A DNA stretch of 35,883 bases from Beijerinckiaceae bacterium (GTDB lineage Bacteria; Pseudomonadota; Alphaproteobacteria; Rhizobiales; Beijerinckiaceae), in the NCBI GenBank assembly GCA_018882635.1, contig VERN01000006.1, forward strand, positions 1 to 35,883, written 5' to 3'. The notes under the pieces were generated by a model. It saw only the letters and a program-made list of their open reading frames with translations. It was not told the DNA's origin and did no database searches. A program made the translations under genes and the position numbers. Shown piece by piece: positions 8,177 through 17,134 of the stretch (within the stretch, counting starts at the first letter, position 1; each line of letters starts with the position of its first letter).

Positions 8177-8190
8177 TTGACAGAAATCAA
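8177..8190 (+). promoter_or_regulatory. FNR/FixK-type box upstream of ccoN
   Basis: TTGACAGAAATCAA fits the TTGA-N6-TCAA form bound by FNR/FixK activators and differs from the FNR consensus TTGAT-N4-ATCAA at one base. It lies 132 bases before the ccoN ATG. Activation from about -40 would put the start of transcription near 8224. This matches the known oxygen control of cbb3 oxidase operons. Confidence 0.75.
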
Positions 8191-8322
8191 AGATTTCGTC
8201 GCCCGGCATACGCATTTCTCCTTGCGGATTTGCCCGAAGTTTGCCGCAGCCGGTTTGCGAGTAGTTTCGGCGCGAGAATCCGCAGATTTCACAAGGCAAG
8301 CCGAGCCGCAAGGGGGTGCCTC

Positions 8323-9978
8323 ATGGCGCAGCAGGCGTCGATCACCAAAACACTGACCATCGGGGAAGGCGGGACCATCATCTCGTTGATCGCCCTCGCG
8401 GTCGCTTCCATCATCATCGCCGCGAAGGCTTGGACGCCGGAATATGCGTTTCATGCCTATCTCTTCGCGGCTGCCAGCGTTGCGTCGATCTTTGCGGTGT
8501 TCAACCGTTATTACGCGCGTGATGCTGCGCCTGCACCGCAAGAGGTCGACGGCAAGCCCAATTACAATATGGGGCCTGTGAAGTTTGCGACCCTCGCATC
8601 CGTGTTTTGGGGCATTGCCGGTTTCACCGTCGGCCTCATCATCGCGCTGCAGTTGGCTTATCCGGCACTGAACTTTGATCTGCCTTGGACGAATTTCGGT
8701 CGTCTGCGGCCGCTGCATACATCGGCCGTGATCTTTGCCTTTGGCGGCAATGTTCTGCTGGCGACATCGTTTTATGTCGTGCAGCGCACCTGCCACGCTC
8801 GCCTCGCCGGTGATATCGCACCGTGGTTCGTCGTGCTGGGCTATAATTTCTTCATCGTGATCGCGGGAACGGGGTATCTGCTCGGCATCACGCAGTCGAA
8901 AGAATACGCTGAACCGGAATGGTATGCGGATCTCTTCCTCACTGTTGTGTGGGTTGCGTATCTGCTCGTATTTCTGGCGACAATTTGGAAGCGTAAAGAG
9001 CCGCATATCTATGTGGCGAACTGGTTCTATCTCGCCTTCATCGTGACCATTGCCCTGCTGCATTTGGGTAACAATGCTGCGATTCCGGTTTCGATCTATT
9101 CGTCGAAATCCTACATCGTCTGGTCGGGCGTGCAGGATGCGATGGTGCAATGGTGGTATGGCCATAACGCGGTGGGCTTCTTCCTGACCGCGGGCTTCCT
9201 CGCCATCATGTATTATTTCATTCCGAAGCGTGCTGATCGTCCGGTTTATTCTTACCGTTTGTCGATCGTGCATTTCTGGGCGCTGATCTTCATCTATATT
9301 TGGGCTGGTCCGCACCATCTCCATTACACCGCGCTGCCCGATTGGGCGCAGACACTCGGCATGGTGTTTTCGATTGTGCTGTGGATGCCGTCTTGGGGTG
9401 GCATGATCAACGGCCTGATGACGCTGCAAGGTGCGTGGGACAAGCTCCGCACCGATCCCGTGCTGCGCATGATGGTCGTGTCGGTTGCGTTCTACGGCAT
9501 GTCGACCTTCGAAGGTCCGCTGATGTCGATCAAGTCGGTCAATTCGCTCAGCCATTATACCGATTGGACAATCGGCCATGTGCATTCCGGTGCGCTGGGT
9601 TGGGTCGCTTATGTTTCGTTTGGCGCAATCTATTGCCTCGTGCCGTGGCTGTGGAACCGCTCGCGGCTCTATTCGCTGCGTCTCGTGAATTGGCACTTCT
9701 GGCTGTCGACGCTCGGTATCGTTCTCTACATCTCGGCGATGTGGGTGTCCGGTATTCTGCAGGGCCTGATGTGGCGCGCTTACACGAAGCTCGGCTTCCT
9801 CGAATTCTCGTTCATCGAAACGAGTGAAGCGATGCATCCCTTCTATGTGATCCGTGCATTGGGTGGCGCTCTCTTCGTCATCGGCGCGCTGATCATGGCC
9901 TACAACATCTGGATGACGATCCGCTCGCCGCAAATTGCAAGCGAAGCACAGCGTCCCCAGCTCGTCCCGGCCGAATAA
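8323..9978 (+). CDS. ccoN: cbb3 cytochrome c oxidase subunit I
   Basis: The 551-residue catalytic subunit of the high-affinity cbb3 terminal oxidase. It holds haem b and the haem b3-CuB centre in about twelve membrane helices. The low-spin haem histidine falls in [13 protein letters not shown] (His at about residue 132). [10 protein letters not shown] and [11 protein letters not shown] carry the CuB-site histidines and the family's active-site tyrosine region, and HVHSGALGW near the end holds the haem ligands. Length is normal. The true start is the ATG at 8323, with AAGGGGG a few bases upstream; the track's extra 31 residues are upstream leader. First gene of ccoNOQP, behind an FNR/FixK-type box. 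Confidence 0.97.
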   Translation: MAQQASITKTLTIGEGGTIISLIALAVASIIIAAKAWTPEYAFHAYLFAAASVASIFAVFNRYYARDAAPAPQEVDGKPNYNMGPVKFATLASVFWGIAGFTVGLIIALQLAYPALNFDLPWTNFGRLRPLHTSAVIFAFGGNVLLATSFYVVQRTCHARLAGDIAPWFVVLGYNFFIVIAGTGYLLGITQSKEYAEPEWYADLFLTVVWVAYLLVFLATIWKRKEPHIYVANWFYLAFIVTIALLHLGNNAAIPVSIYSSKSYIVWSGVQDAMVQWWYGHNAVGFFLTAGFLAIMYYFIPKRADRPVYSYRLSIVHFWALIFIYIWAGPHHLHYTALPDWAQTLGMVFSIVLWMPSWGGMINGLMTLQGAWDKLRTDPVLRMMVVSVAFYGMSTFEGPLMSIKSVNSLSHYTDWTIGHVHSGALGWVAYVSFGAIYCLVPWLWNRSRLYSLRLVNWHFWLSTLGIVLYISAMWVSGILQGLMWRAYTKLGFLEFSFIETSEAMHPFYVIRALGGALFVIGALIMAYNIWMTIRSPQIASEAQRPQLVPAE

Positions 9979-9988
9979 GGAGATACCC

Positions 9989-10723
9989 ATGTCCGTCTGG
10001 GCTAAGCACCAAATCTTCGAGAAGAACTCGATTGTTCTGCTCATCGGCATTCTCATCGTGGTCGCGATTGGCGGCCTCGTTGAAATCGTCCCGCTCTTCT
10101 ATCTGAAGAGCACCATCGAAAAAGTGGAGGGCATGCGCCCCTACACGCCGCTCGAATTGGCGGGACGCAACATTTATGTCCGTGAAGGCTGCTATAATTG
10201 CCATTCGCAGATGATCCGTCCGTTGCGCGACGAGGTCGAACGCTATGGCCATTATTCGCTCGCGGCCGAAAGCATGTATGACCATCCGTTCCAATGGGGT
10301 TCGAAACGCACGGGGCCGGACCTTGCGCGCGTCGGCGGTAAATATTCGGACGAATGGCAGCGCGCGCATCTCAACAATCCGCGTTCAGTCGTGCCGGGTT
10401 CAATCATGCCGGGTTATCCCTTCCTCGCGAAAACACCGCTTGATAGCCAACATATCGGCCAGATGATGAAGGTGCTTGCGCTCGAAGGCGTGCCCTATAC
10501 GCCGGAGATGATTGAAAAGGCGCAGACGGATCTCATCGCGCAAGCCAATGTCGATGATGCAGGCGCGGCTGATCTCGTGAAGCGCTATCCGAAAGCGCTT
10601 GCGCGTGATTTCGATGGCAATCCGGGCACAATTTCTGAGATGGACGCTTTGATTGCCTATCTCCAGATGCTCGGCACGCTGGTCGACTTCAAGACTTATG
10701 ACAAGAAAGCCAATGTGCGCTGA
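9989..10723 (+). CDS. ccoO: cbb3 oxidase monohaem cytochrome c subunit II
   Basis: A 244-residue membrane-anchored c-type cytochrome that passes electrons towards CcoN. One helix at about residues 16-37 anchors it, and the haem site CYNCH is at residues 68-72 with the family context [14 protein letters not shown]. The axial methionine probably lies in the [10 protein letters not shown] segment. The start is the ATG at 9989, with AAGGAG 6 bases before it; the longer track frame runs back into ccoN. It lies 10 bases after the ccoN stop. Typical length and sequence for alphaproteobacterial CcoO/FixO. Confidence 0.97.
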   Translation: MSVWAKHQIFEKNSIVLLIGILIVVAIGGLVEIVPLFYLKSTIEKVEGMRPYTPLELAGRNIYVREGCYNCHSQMIRPLRDEVERYGHYSLAAESMYDHPFQWGSKRTGPDLARVGGKYSDEWQRAHLNNPRSVVPGSIMPGYPFLAKTPLDSQHIGQMMKVLALEGVPYTPEMIEKAQTDLIAQANVDDAGAADLVKRYPKALARDFDGNPGTISEMDALIAYLQMLGTLVDFKTYDKKANVR

Positions 10724-10735
10724 GGGAGCCTGATC

Positions 10736-10885
10736 ATGTCTTATGAATGGTTTGCCAATTTCGCACAGACCTGGGGCCTGATTGGTTTCATGTCGTTGTT
10801 TGGCCTCGTCTTGTTCTATGCGCTGAAACCGTCGAACAAAAAAATGTTTGATGAAGCGGCGCGTATTCCGCTCGAAAAGGATTGA
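10736..10885 (+). CDS. ccoQ: cbb3 oxidase small subunit CcoQ/FixQ
   Basis: A 49-residue protein too short for the ORF track. It reads MSYEWFANFAQTWGLIGFMS at the start, has one membrane helix at about residues 12-30, and ends in a charged tail PLEKD. This is the usual CcoQ plan, a single-helix subunit that stabilises the oxidase and the CcoP interaction. The ATG at 10736 is preceded by GAGGGAG about 7 bases upstream, 12 bases after the ccoO stop. The ccoP start follows 5 bases after its stop. Position between ccoO and ccoP makes the assignment firm. Confidence 0.93.
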   Translation: MSYEWFANFAQTWGLIGFMSLFGLVLFYALKPSNKKMFDEAARIPLEKD

Positions 10886-10890
10886 TGATC

Positions 10891-11769
10891 ATGGCAGCGC
10901 ATGACACGAACAAGGTCGATACCGTGACTGGTATGTCGACCACGGGCCATGAATGGGATGGTATTCAGGAATTGAATACGCCTCTGCCGCGCTGGTGGCT
11001 GTGGCTTTTCTATATCTGCATCGTCTGGGGCATCGGCTATGTCATTGCCTATCCGGCGTGGCCGCTCGTTTCGTCCTACACCAAGGGCGTGCTCGGCTAT
11101 GCGAGCCGTGATCAGATCGAAACGGATATGGCATCGCTGAAAGTGCAACGCGGTGACATGGTCGCCAAGATGGAAAGCGCTTCGCTCGCCGATATCGAAA
11201 AAGATCCCAAGATGTTGGAAGTGGCGCGTGCGCTTGGGAAGGCTGCGTTCGGCACCAATTGCGGCCCGTGCCATGGGCAGGGCGCGCAAGGCGGTCCGTC
11301 TTATCCCAACCTCAACGATGACCAATGGATCTGGGGCGGTTCGCTCGATCAGATTTATCAAACGATCCAATATGGCATTCGTAATGAAAACCCCGAGTCC
11401 CGTCAGGGTCCGATGCCGGCCTTCGGTAAGGATGGCATCATTCCGAAAGCCGATATTCCGATTGTGGCCGCTTATGTCGTCACGCTGTCGGGCCGTAAGC
11501 CGGAAGGCAATGTGGATCTTGCTAAGGGTCAAAAACTCTTCGCTGAGAATTGTGCCTCGTGCCATGGCGATGCAGGCAAGGGCAATCCAGAAGTGGGTGC
11601 TCCTAATTTGACATCGAATATCTGGCTGTATGGCGGCGATGAAAAGACGATCATCGAGACCGTTACGAATGGTCGCGGGGGTGTGATGCCCGTTTGGGCT
11701 GGCCGTCTCGAACCTGCCACTATCAAGGCGCTTGCCGTTTACGTGCACACACTCGGCGGCGGCCAATAA
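10891..11769 (+). CDS. ccoP: cbb3 oxidase dihaem cytochrome c subunit III
   Basis: A 292-residue membrane-anchored dihaem cytochrome that takes electrons from soluble cytochrome c and hands them to CcoO. A short N-terminal region leads to one helix at about residues 36-56, after LPRWWLW. Two cytochrome c domains follow with CGPCH at 124-128 and CASCH at 221-225; candidate methionine ligands are in GPMPAFG and GGVMPVW. The ATG at 10891 is chosen because AAAAGGA lies 9 bases before it; the ATG at 10885, which overlaps the ccoQ stop, is too close to that site. Last gene of ccoNOQP; a strong hairpin follows. Confidence 0.97.
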   Translation: MAAHDTNKVDTVTGMSTTGHEWDGIQELNTPLPRWWLWLFYICIVWGIGYVIAYPAWPLVSSYTKGVLGYASRDQIETDMASLKVQRGDMVAKMESASLADIEKDPKMLEVARALGKAAFGTNCGPCHGQGAQGGPSYPNLNDDQWIWGGSLDQIYQTIQYGIRNENPESRQGPMPAFGKDGIIPKADIPIVAAYVVTLSGRKPEGNVDLAKGQKLFAENCASCHGDAGKGNPEVGAPNLTSNIWLYGGDEKTIIETVTNGRGGVMPVWAGRLEPATIKALAVYVHTLGGGQ

Positions 11770-11784
11770 ACTTTCGACGACTTC

Positions 11785-11810
11785 ACGGGCCGGCCTGTGG
11801 GCCGGTCCGT
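11785..11810 (+). terminator. Hairpin between ccoP and ccoG
   Basis: ACGGGCCGGCC and GGCCGGTCCGT form an 11-pair stem, one pair being G-U, around a TGTG loop, 15 bases after the ccoP stop. The following bases TCTCCCCCG are not a proper T-run. It may partly terminate or protect the ccoNOQP message, giving more structural subunits than assembly factors. Confidence 0.5.
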
Positions 11811-11832
11811 TCTCCCCCGTATCGAGGTCGCT

Positions 11833-13332
11833 ATGTCTTCCGCCGAAGTGCCGCAGGCACCCCATGATGATGACATTCCGCTCTACGAAGCGCGGAAAGA
11901 AATTTATCCGCAGGCGGTTCATGGCCGTTTTCGGACGGCGAAGTGGATCATCCTCTGCATTACGCTCGGCGTTTATTATTTCCTGCCCTTCGTGCGCTGG
12001 TATCGCGGACCGAATGCGCCTGATCAGGCTGTCCTGATTGATTTACCAAACCGCCGTTTCTATTTCTTCTTCATCGAAATCTGGCCGCAGGAACTTTACT
12101 ACGTCACCGGGCTTTTGGTGCTGGCGGCGCTTATCTTATTTTTAATGAACGCGGTCGCGGGCCGCGTGTGGTGCGGCTATCTCTGTCCGCAAACGGTGTG
12201 GACCGATCTGTTTTATGCCGTTGAGCGGATGATTGAGGGTGACCGGCGCGAGCGTATGCAAAAGGCTGAGCGCGGCCGGTGGGATCTGGAGCGGATTGCC
12301 GAGAAGATCCTGAAGCATACGATCTGGCTGATGATCGCGTGGTGGACCGGCGGCGCGTGGGTTCTCTATTTCGCCGATGCGCCGACTTTGGTGCATGAGC
12401 TTGTCACCTTCCAAGCGCCAGTCGTCGCCTATGTCTGGATCGCGATTCTCACCTTCACCACCTATTCGCTCGCAGGGTGGATGCGTGAGCAAGTCTGTCT
12501 CTATATGTGTCCCTGGCCACGCATTCAGGCTGCGCTGACGGACGAATACGCACTTAATGTGATGTATCGTTATGATCGCGGCGAGCCACGCATGTCGGCC
12601 AAAAAGGCCGAAGCGGCGCGCAAAGCCGATGAGTCAGCAGGCGATTGTGTTGATTGCTTCCAATGTGTGGCCGTGTGCCCCACTGGTGTCGACATTCGTA
12701 ATGGCTCACAACTCGGTTGCATCCAGTGTGGGCTCTGTATTGACGCGTGCGACAACGTGATGGCAAAGCTCGGGCGTCCCGGTGGTTTGATCGCCTATGA
12801 TACGGATGATAATGCCGAGCGGCGCGAACACCATGAAGAGCCGGTTTATCGGATCATTCGTGCGCGCACCGTGATCTACACAGTCCTGATCGCTCTGGTT
12901 GGCGCGGTGATGCTCTATGCCTTCACAAGCCGCAATAATGTTGGAATCAGCGCGCTGCATGATCGTAATCCGCTTTTTGTGAAATTGGCGGATGGTGCCA
13001 TTCGTAATGCGTATACGATCCGGGTGACCAACAAGTCGCTCGACACACGGCCCTTCCGCCTCGAAGTGATTGGGCTGAAGGAGCCTAAATTCGATGTGAT
13101 CGGCGTGCCGCAGACGGGTGCCACCTCAACGCTTCTTGAAGTGGGGCCTGATCAAACGCGCGAATTACGCGTCCTCGTCACGCTGCCGAAGGCTCTTATT
13201 CGTGATGAGAAGGCGGATGTCTCATTTCGCCTCACCGATATTGTGGATGGATCATCAGCGATCGTCCGCGATCATTTCTTTGCGCCGGAAGGCGATTATC
13301 ATTCTCAGCAGGATGGGCACCATGGCCAGTGA
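11833..13332 (+). CDS. ccoG: cbb3 oxidase accessory ferredoxin-like protein CcoG/FixG
   Basis: A 499-residue membrane protein of the CcoG/RdxA/FixG family, linked to copper reduction or delivery for cbb3 assembly. It has about five membrane helices. Two paired-cysteine motifs sit at membrane edges, CGYLCP (about 114-119) and CLYMCP (about 222-227). A double 4Fe-4S region follows, CVDCFQCVAVCP (272-283) and CIQCGLCIDAC (296-306). The C-terminal 120 residues form a periplasmic Ig-like domain. The ATG at 11833 has GAGG 5 bases before it. Its end overlaps ccoH by 11 bases. Full length. Confidence 0.96.
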   Translation: MSSAEVPQAPHDDDIPLYEARKEIYPQAVHGRFRTAKWIILCITLGVYYFLPFVRWYRGPNAPDQAVLIDLPNRRFYFFFIEIWPQELYYVTGLLVLAALILFLMNAVAGRVWCGYLCPQTVWTDLFYAVERMIEGDRRERMQKAERGRWDLERIAEKILKHTIWLMIAWWTGGAWVLYFADAPTLVHELVTFQAPVVAYVWIAILTFTTYSLAGWMREQVCLYMCPWPRIQAALTDEYALNVMYRYDRGEPRMSAKKAEAARKADESAGDCVDCFQCVAVCPTGVDIRNGSQLGCIQCGLCIDACDNVMAKLGRPGGLIAYDTDDNAERREHHEEPVYRIIRARTVIYTVLIALVGAVMLYAFTSRNNVGISALHDRNPLFVKLADGAIRNAYTIRVTNKSLDTRPFRLEVIGLKEPKFDVIGVPQTGATSTLLEVGPDQTRELRVLVTLPKALIRDEKADVSFRLTDIVDGSSAIVRDHFFAPEGDYHSQQDGHHGQ

Positions 13333-13813
13333 AACAATGAAGCCTGCGCGTCAACTCACCGGCAAGCATGTGCTCGCTATTTTCATCGCCTTCTTTGCTG
13401 TGGTGGTGACGGTGAACATGATCATGTTTCGGGCTGCCACGTCGACCTTCGGCGGGCTTGAAACGGATAGCGCTTATCGGGTTGGCCTTGCCTATAACAC
13501 GGAGCTTGAGGCGGCCCGCAAGCAGGCTGCGCTCGGCTGGCATGTCGATGCGAAAGTGGATGGTGATCGTGTTACGCTCACCGTGCGCGATCGGGATGGA
13601 CAGATCATTCCCGGCCTTGATGGGGATGTGCTTCTGGCATGGCCAGCAGATCGTCGGTTCGATCGCAAGGGTATCATTTCAGCCCGCGATGGCGGCGTTT
13701 ATGTGGTTGATCTCGATAAGCCACTCATGCCGGGGCAGTGGGATGTCATCGTCCATCTGAAACGCAATGGCGAGCGTGTGTTTCAATCCAAAAATCGCAT
13801 TCTCCTGAACTGA
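13322..13813 (+). CDS. ccoH: cbb3 oxidase assembly protein CcoH/FixH
   Basis: A 163-residue protein of the FixH family, with a short cytoplasmic start, one membrane helix at about residues 14-36 beginning GKHVLAIFIAFF, and a periplasmic beta-rich domain. FixH is needed for maturation of the cbb3 oxidase together with CcoI. The conserved YRVGLAYNTELEAA stretch after the helix is typical. The start is the ATG at 13322, with AGGATGGG just before it and an 11-base overlap with ccoG; the track frame's first 68 residues lie inside ccoG in another frame. The next gene starts 16 bases after its stop. Confidence 0.94.
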   Translation: MASETMKPARQLTGKHVLAIFIAFFAVVVTVNMIMFRAATSTFGGLETDSAYRVGLAYNTELEAARKQAALGWHVDAKVDGDRVTLTVRDRDGQIIPGLDGDVLLAWPADRRFDRKGIISARDGGVYVVDLDKPLMPGQWDVIVHLKRNGERVFQSKNRILLN

Positions 13814-13829
13814 ACTTTCAGGATCGAGC

Positions 13830-16079
13830 ATGTCCCCCACGATCGATCTTTCCTCTTTTATCCGTCGCGATGACAAAGCCGGTCTCAACCGGCTTGATCT
13901 CGCCATTGAAGGGATTGATTGCGCCGCTTGCATCGGTGACATCGAGCGGGGCGTTGGCGGTATGCAGGGCGTTATTGAGGCACGTCTCAATTACACCAAC
14001 CGTCGGCTTGGTGTGGCGTGGCATCATGATGATGTTTCGCCTTCTGCTCTTGTCGAAAAACTGCGTCAACTCGGTTATCGCGCTCACCCATTTGAAGCGT
14101 CACGGCAGGAGCAGATTGAAACGGCTGAGATGCGGTTTTTAATCCGTTGCCTTGCGGTGGCGGGTTTTGCGGCGATGAACATTATGCTGCTGTCCGTCTC
14201 CGTGTGGTCGGGCAATGTGTCTGACATCACATCTGAGACCCGCGATATGTTTCACTGGCTCTCAGGTTTGATCGCGTTGCCCGCCGCGGCCTATGCGGGG
14301 CAACCATTTTTTCGGAATGCGTGGCGGGCCTTGCGCAATCGCGCGATGACGATGGACGTACCGATTTCACTCGGAATCCTGCTCGCGCTTGGCATGTCGC
14401 TGTATGAGACGGTCCATTCGGCCGAACATGCCTATTTTGATTCCGCCGTGATGCTTTTATTCTTTCTGTTGCTTGGTCGCGTGCTTGATCAAGTGATGCG
14501 GAAGAAGACGCGCTCAGTCGCCGATCAATTGATGGCGCTGAAAGGTGAGACGGCGGTCCTCCTCGATCCCACAGGTGAAGTTCGGCAGGTGCCTGTCCGC
14601 GCGGTGCAAATCGGTGATCTCGTGCTGGTGCGTCCGGGTGAGCGCATCGCTGTTGATGGCGTGATCGAGAAGGGGCAATCGTCAATCGATGCCAGCCTTG
14701 TCACCGGAGAAACATTGCAAACCCAAATTGGCGCCGGGGCATTGGTTTATGCTGGTACGCTGAATGTCGATGGCACATTGCAGGTTCGGGTGACAGCCGC
14801 GCATGAGGGCACGCTGCTTGATGAGGTTAATCGCCTTGTCGCTCAGGCGGCTGATGCACGTTCGCGCTTCTTGCGTCTCGCGGATCGTGCTGCGCGGATT
14901 TATTCACCTGTGGTGCATCTGGCGGCGTTCTCAACCTGTATCGGTTGGCTGCTGATCGGTGCGTCGCTGCATGATTCCATCATCACAGCGATTGCCGTGC
15001 TAATCATTACCTGTCCCTGCGCTTTGGCGCTTGCCGTGCCTGCCACTCAAGTCGTCGCATCGGGCGCCTTGTTCAAAGCTGGGCTTTTGCTGCAGGCCCC
15101 TGATGGCATTGAACGCGCGGCGCAATGCGACACGGTCGTGTTCGATAAGACAGGCACGCTCACCCTGCCTGAGCCGCGTATCGCCAATCGTGATGAGGTC
15201 GATCCCGCCTTGCTGGCATTGGCGGCGCGTCTCGCTTTGTCGAGCCGTCATCCGCTCGCGATGGCACTTGCGTCGGAGGCCACGCAGCGCGTGCCTTTCG
15301 ACAATGTTGAAGAGGTGACGGGCGAAGGTATTCGCACCCTTGTCGATGGTGTCTCGTTTCGCTTGGGCAGTCCGGCGTTTTGTGGCGCAGAATCCCTAGC
15401 GATGGCAGCCCTTGGTGGCCAAAGTGATGCGAGCGTGATCGCCTTTCGCAAGGGCGATGAAATCGCCGTCTTCTTATTGCGGCAAGCCTTGCGTCCCGAT
15501 GCCGTGAGCCTCGTCGCAAAGTTGCGCGCGCAGAATTACGCGCTGGCCATTCTCTCGGGCGATCATCAAGCAGCCGTTGCGCCCATCGCAAAGACGCTTG
15601 GAATCACGGAATGGAAAAGCGGCCTGCAACCCGCTGATAAGATTGCTGCTCTTGATGCGCTCAAACGGCAGGGCCGTCGGGTTTTTATGGTTGGTGATGG
15701 ATTGAATGATGCGCCAGCCTTGGCCGCGGCCCATGCCTCACTATCACCGGTGAGTGCCGCGCATGTGGCGCAGGCCTCCGCTGATGCTTTGTTTATCGGT
15801 GATGCTTTGGCGCCGGTGGCTGCGATGCTGGGCCTGTCCCGCAAGGCGGTGCGCGTGATGAAGGATAATCTTTGGATTGCCGTCGTTTATAATTTGATCG
15901 CGGTGCCGTTGGCGGTGTTCGGCCATGTGACGCCCTTGATCGCGGCGGCCGCCATGTCGGGCTCGTCGATCCTTGTGACCTTATCGGCGCTGAGAGCATC
16001 CCGTCCCACTATGGCGGCGTTGCCATCTCATCCGCCTGCCACACTCGCGCCATGTGAAGAAGCGAGACTGGCGCTATGA
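13830..16079 (+). CDS. ccoI: Copper-translocating P1B-type ATPase CcoI/FixI
   Basis: A 749-residue copper-exporting ATPase that supplies copper for the CuB centre of the cbb3 oxidase. In order it has a heavy-metal-binding domain with GIDCAACI (CAAC at 31-34), membrane helices, the actuator motif TGE (292-294), the metal-binding CPC in ITCPCALALAVP (395-397), the phosphorylated aspartate in DKTGTLT (439), the SSRHPLA nucleotide-binding motif, and the hinge GDGLNDAPAL. Length is usual for FixI. The ATG at 13830 has AGGA upstream. Its stop overlaps the start of ccoS by 4 bases (ATGA), so the two are probably translated together. Confidence 0.97.
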   Translation: MSPTIDLSSFIRRDDKAGLNRLDLAIEGIDCAACIGDIERGVGGMQGVIEARLNYTNRRLGVAWHHDDVSPSALVEKLRQLGYRAHPFEASRQEQIETAEMRFLIRCLAVAGFAAMNIMLLSVSVWSGNVSDITSETRDMFHWLSGLIALPAAAYAGQPFFRNAWRALRNRAMTMDVPISLGILLALGMSLYETVHSAEHAYFDSAVMLLFFLLLGRVLDQVMRKKTRSVADQLMALKGETAVLLDPTGEVRQVPVRAVQIGDLVLVRPGERIAVDGVIEKGQSSIDASLVTGETLQTQIGAGALVYAGTLNVDGTLQVRVTAAHEGTLLDEVNRLVAQAADARSRFLRLADRAARIYSPVVHLAAFSTCIGWLLIGASLHDSIITAIAVLIITCPCALALAVPATQVVASGALFKAGLLLQAPDGIERAAQCDTVVFDKTGTLTLPEPRIANRDEVDPALLALAARLALSSRHPLAMALASEATQRVPFDNVEEVTGEGIRTLVDGVSFRLGSPAFCGAESLAMAALGGQSDASVIAFRKGDEIAVFLLRQALRPDAVSLVAKLRAQNYALAILSGDHQAAVAPIAKTLGITEWKSGLQPADKIAALDALKRQGRRVFMVGDGLNDAPALAAAHASLSPVSAAHVAQASADALFIGDALAPVAAMLGLSRKAVRVMKDNLWIAVVYNLIAVPLAVFGHVTPLIAAAAMSGSSILVTLSALRASRPTMAALPSHPPATLAPCEEARLAL

Positions 16080-16234
16080 CCATTCTGCTTTATCTGATCC
16101 CAGTCGCATTGAGCTTGGGCCTTTTGGCGCTGGGGGCTTTCCTTTGGTCGCTTAAAAGTGGCCAATATGATGATCTCGATGGCGCCGCTGCGCGCATTCT
16201 GGATGATGAGGACCTGCCAAAGGGGCAGGCTTGA
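16076..16234 (+). CDS. ccoS: cbb3 oxidase maturation protein CcoS/FixS
   Basis: A 52-residue protein absent from the ORF track. It begins MTILLYLIPVALSLGLLALG, a single membrane helix, continues AFLWSLKSGQYDDLDGAA, the hallmark of CcoS, and ends with an acidic tail. CcoS is required for insertion of the haem-copper centre into CcoN. It starts inside the ccoI stop (ATGA overlap), the normal order in ccoGHIS. The next gene follows after 72 bases with no clear terminator. Confidence 0.95.
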   Translation: MTILLYLIPVALSLGLLALGAFLWSLKSGQYDDLDGAAARILDDEDLPKGQA

Positions 16235-16306
16235 GGCTTATCGACGCCCAAGGCTAAACTTCACCCCACAGATCAGTGGCGCATCAGGCGCTCGGCGGGG
16301 GATGGT

Positions 16307-17056
16307 ATGGAACGGCTTAAGGGAAAAGTGGCGCTGATTACCGGTGCGGGGCAAGGCTTTGGCGAAGGCATTGCCGAGACTTTTGTGCGTGAAGGCGCGC
16401 GCGTCGCGGTGCTCGATCTAAACCGTTCTCATGCAGAACAGGTGGCGGCGCGGCTCGGTGCTGCTGCAATCGCGATCACAGCGGATGTATCAAAGGCGGA
16501 TGATGTGGCGCGCGCCACGCGCGAAACGCTCGCGGCCTTCGGGCGGATCGACCTTCTCGTCAATAATGCCGGTATCTCCCATCGCAATAAGCCAATGCTT
16601 GATGTGACTGAGGCAGAATTCGATGCGGTTTTCGCTGTTAATGTGAAATCGATCTATCTGTTTGCACAGAATGTCGTGCCGGTGATGCGCCAGCAGGGCG
16701 GTGGCGTCATCATTAATATTGGGTCGACGGCGGGGATCAGGCCGCGCCCCGGTTTGACATGGTATAACGCATCCAAGGGTGCGGTGAATTTGGTCTCGAA
16801 ATCTATGGCCGTTGAACTCGCACCCGATCGCATCCGTGTGAACGCGATTGCGCCCGTGGCCGGTGAGACGCCCCTGCTGGCGACGTTTATGGGGGAGGAC
16901 ACGCCGGAGAAGAGGGCGGCGTTCCGCGCCACCATCCCGTGGGGTCGCCTCTCGACGGCGCAAGACATTGCCAATGCCGCCCTGTTCCTCTGCTCCGATG
17001 AGGCTGAAATGGTCACGGGCGAGGTGCTGCAGGTGGACGGCGGCCGCTGCATCTAG
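16307..17056 (+). CDS. Short-chain dehydrogenase/reductase (FabG-like)
   Basis: A 249-residue classical SDR. The NAD(P) loop is TGAGQGFG (residues 13-20), the structural motif is NNAG, and the catalytic Tyr-x-x-x-Lys is YNASK with a serine about a dozen residues before in INIGSTAG. The C-terminal GEVLQVDGG is also typical. An acidic residue follows the second strand (AVLDLN), which favours NAD over NADP. It resembles glucose-dehydrogenase and 3-oxoacyl-reductase type SDRs, but the substrate is unknown. The ATG at 16307 has GGGGGA upstream. It follows the cco cluster by 72 bases on the same strand but has no evident link to it. Confidence 0.92.
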   Translation: MERLKGKVALITGAGQGFGEGIAETFVREGARVAVLDLNRSHAEQVAARLGAAAIAITADVSKADDVARATRETLAAFGRIDLLVNNAGISHRNKPMLDVTEAEFDAVFAVNVKSIYLFAQNVVPVMRQQGGGVIINIGSTAGIRPRPGLTWYNASKGAVNLVSKSMAVELAPDRIRVNAIAPVAGETPLLATFMGEDTPEKRAAFRATIPWGRLSTAQDIANAALFLCSDEAEMVTGEVLQVDGGRCI

Positions 17057-17134
17057 GCGGGGACGGGTGGAGCGCCCCGGTTTCATTGCTCTGGGCGGTG
17101 CGGTATTCTGGCGCTCTTCAGCCAAGGTGAGCCC

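Noticed and set aside
8161-10056. 631-residue open frame antisense to ccoN
   Set aside because: It lies entirely opposite ccoN and the ccoO start, is rich in Arg/His/Asp as expected from reading a membrane-protein gene backwards, and has no recognisable domain.
10816-11922. 368-residue open frame antisense to ccoP
   Set aside because: It covers certain ccoP, the hairpin and the ccoG start; its composition is that of a shadow frame.
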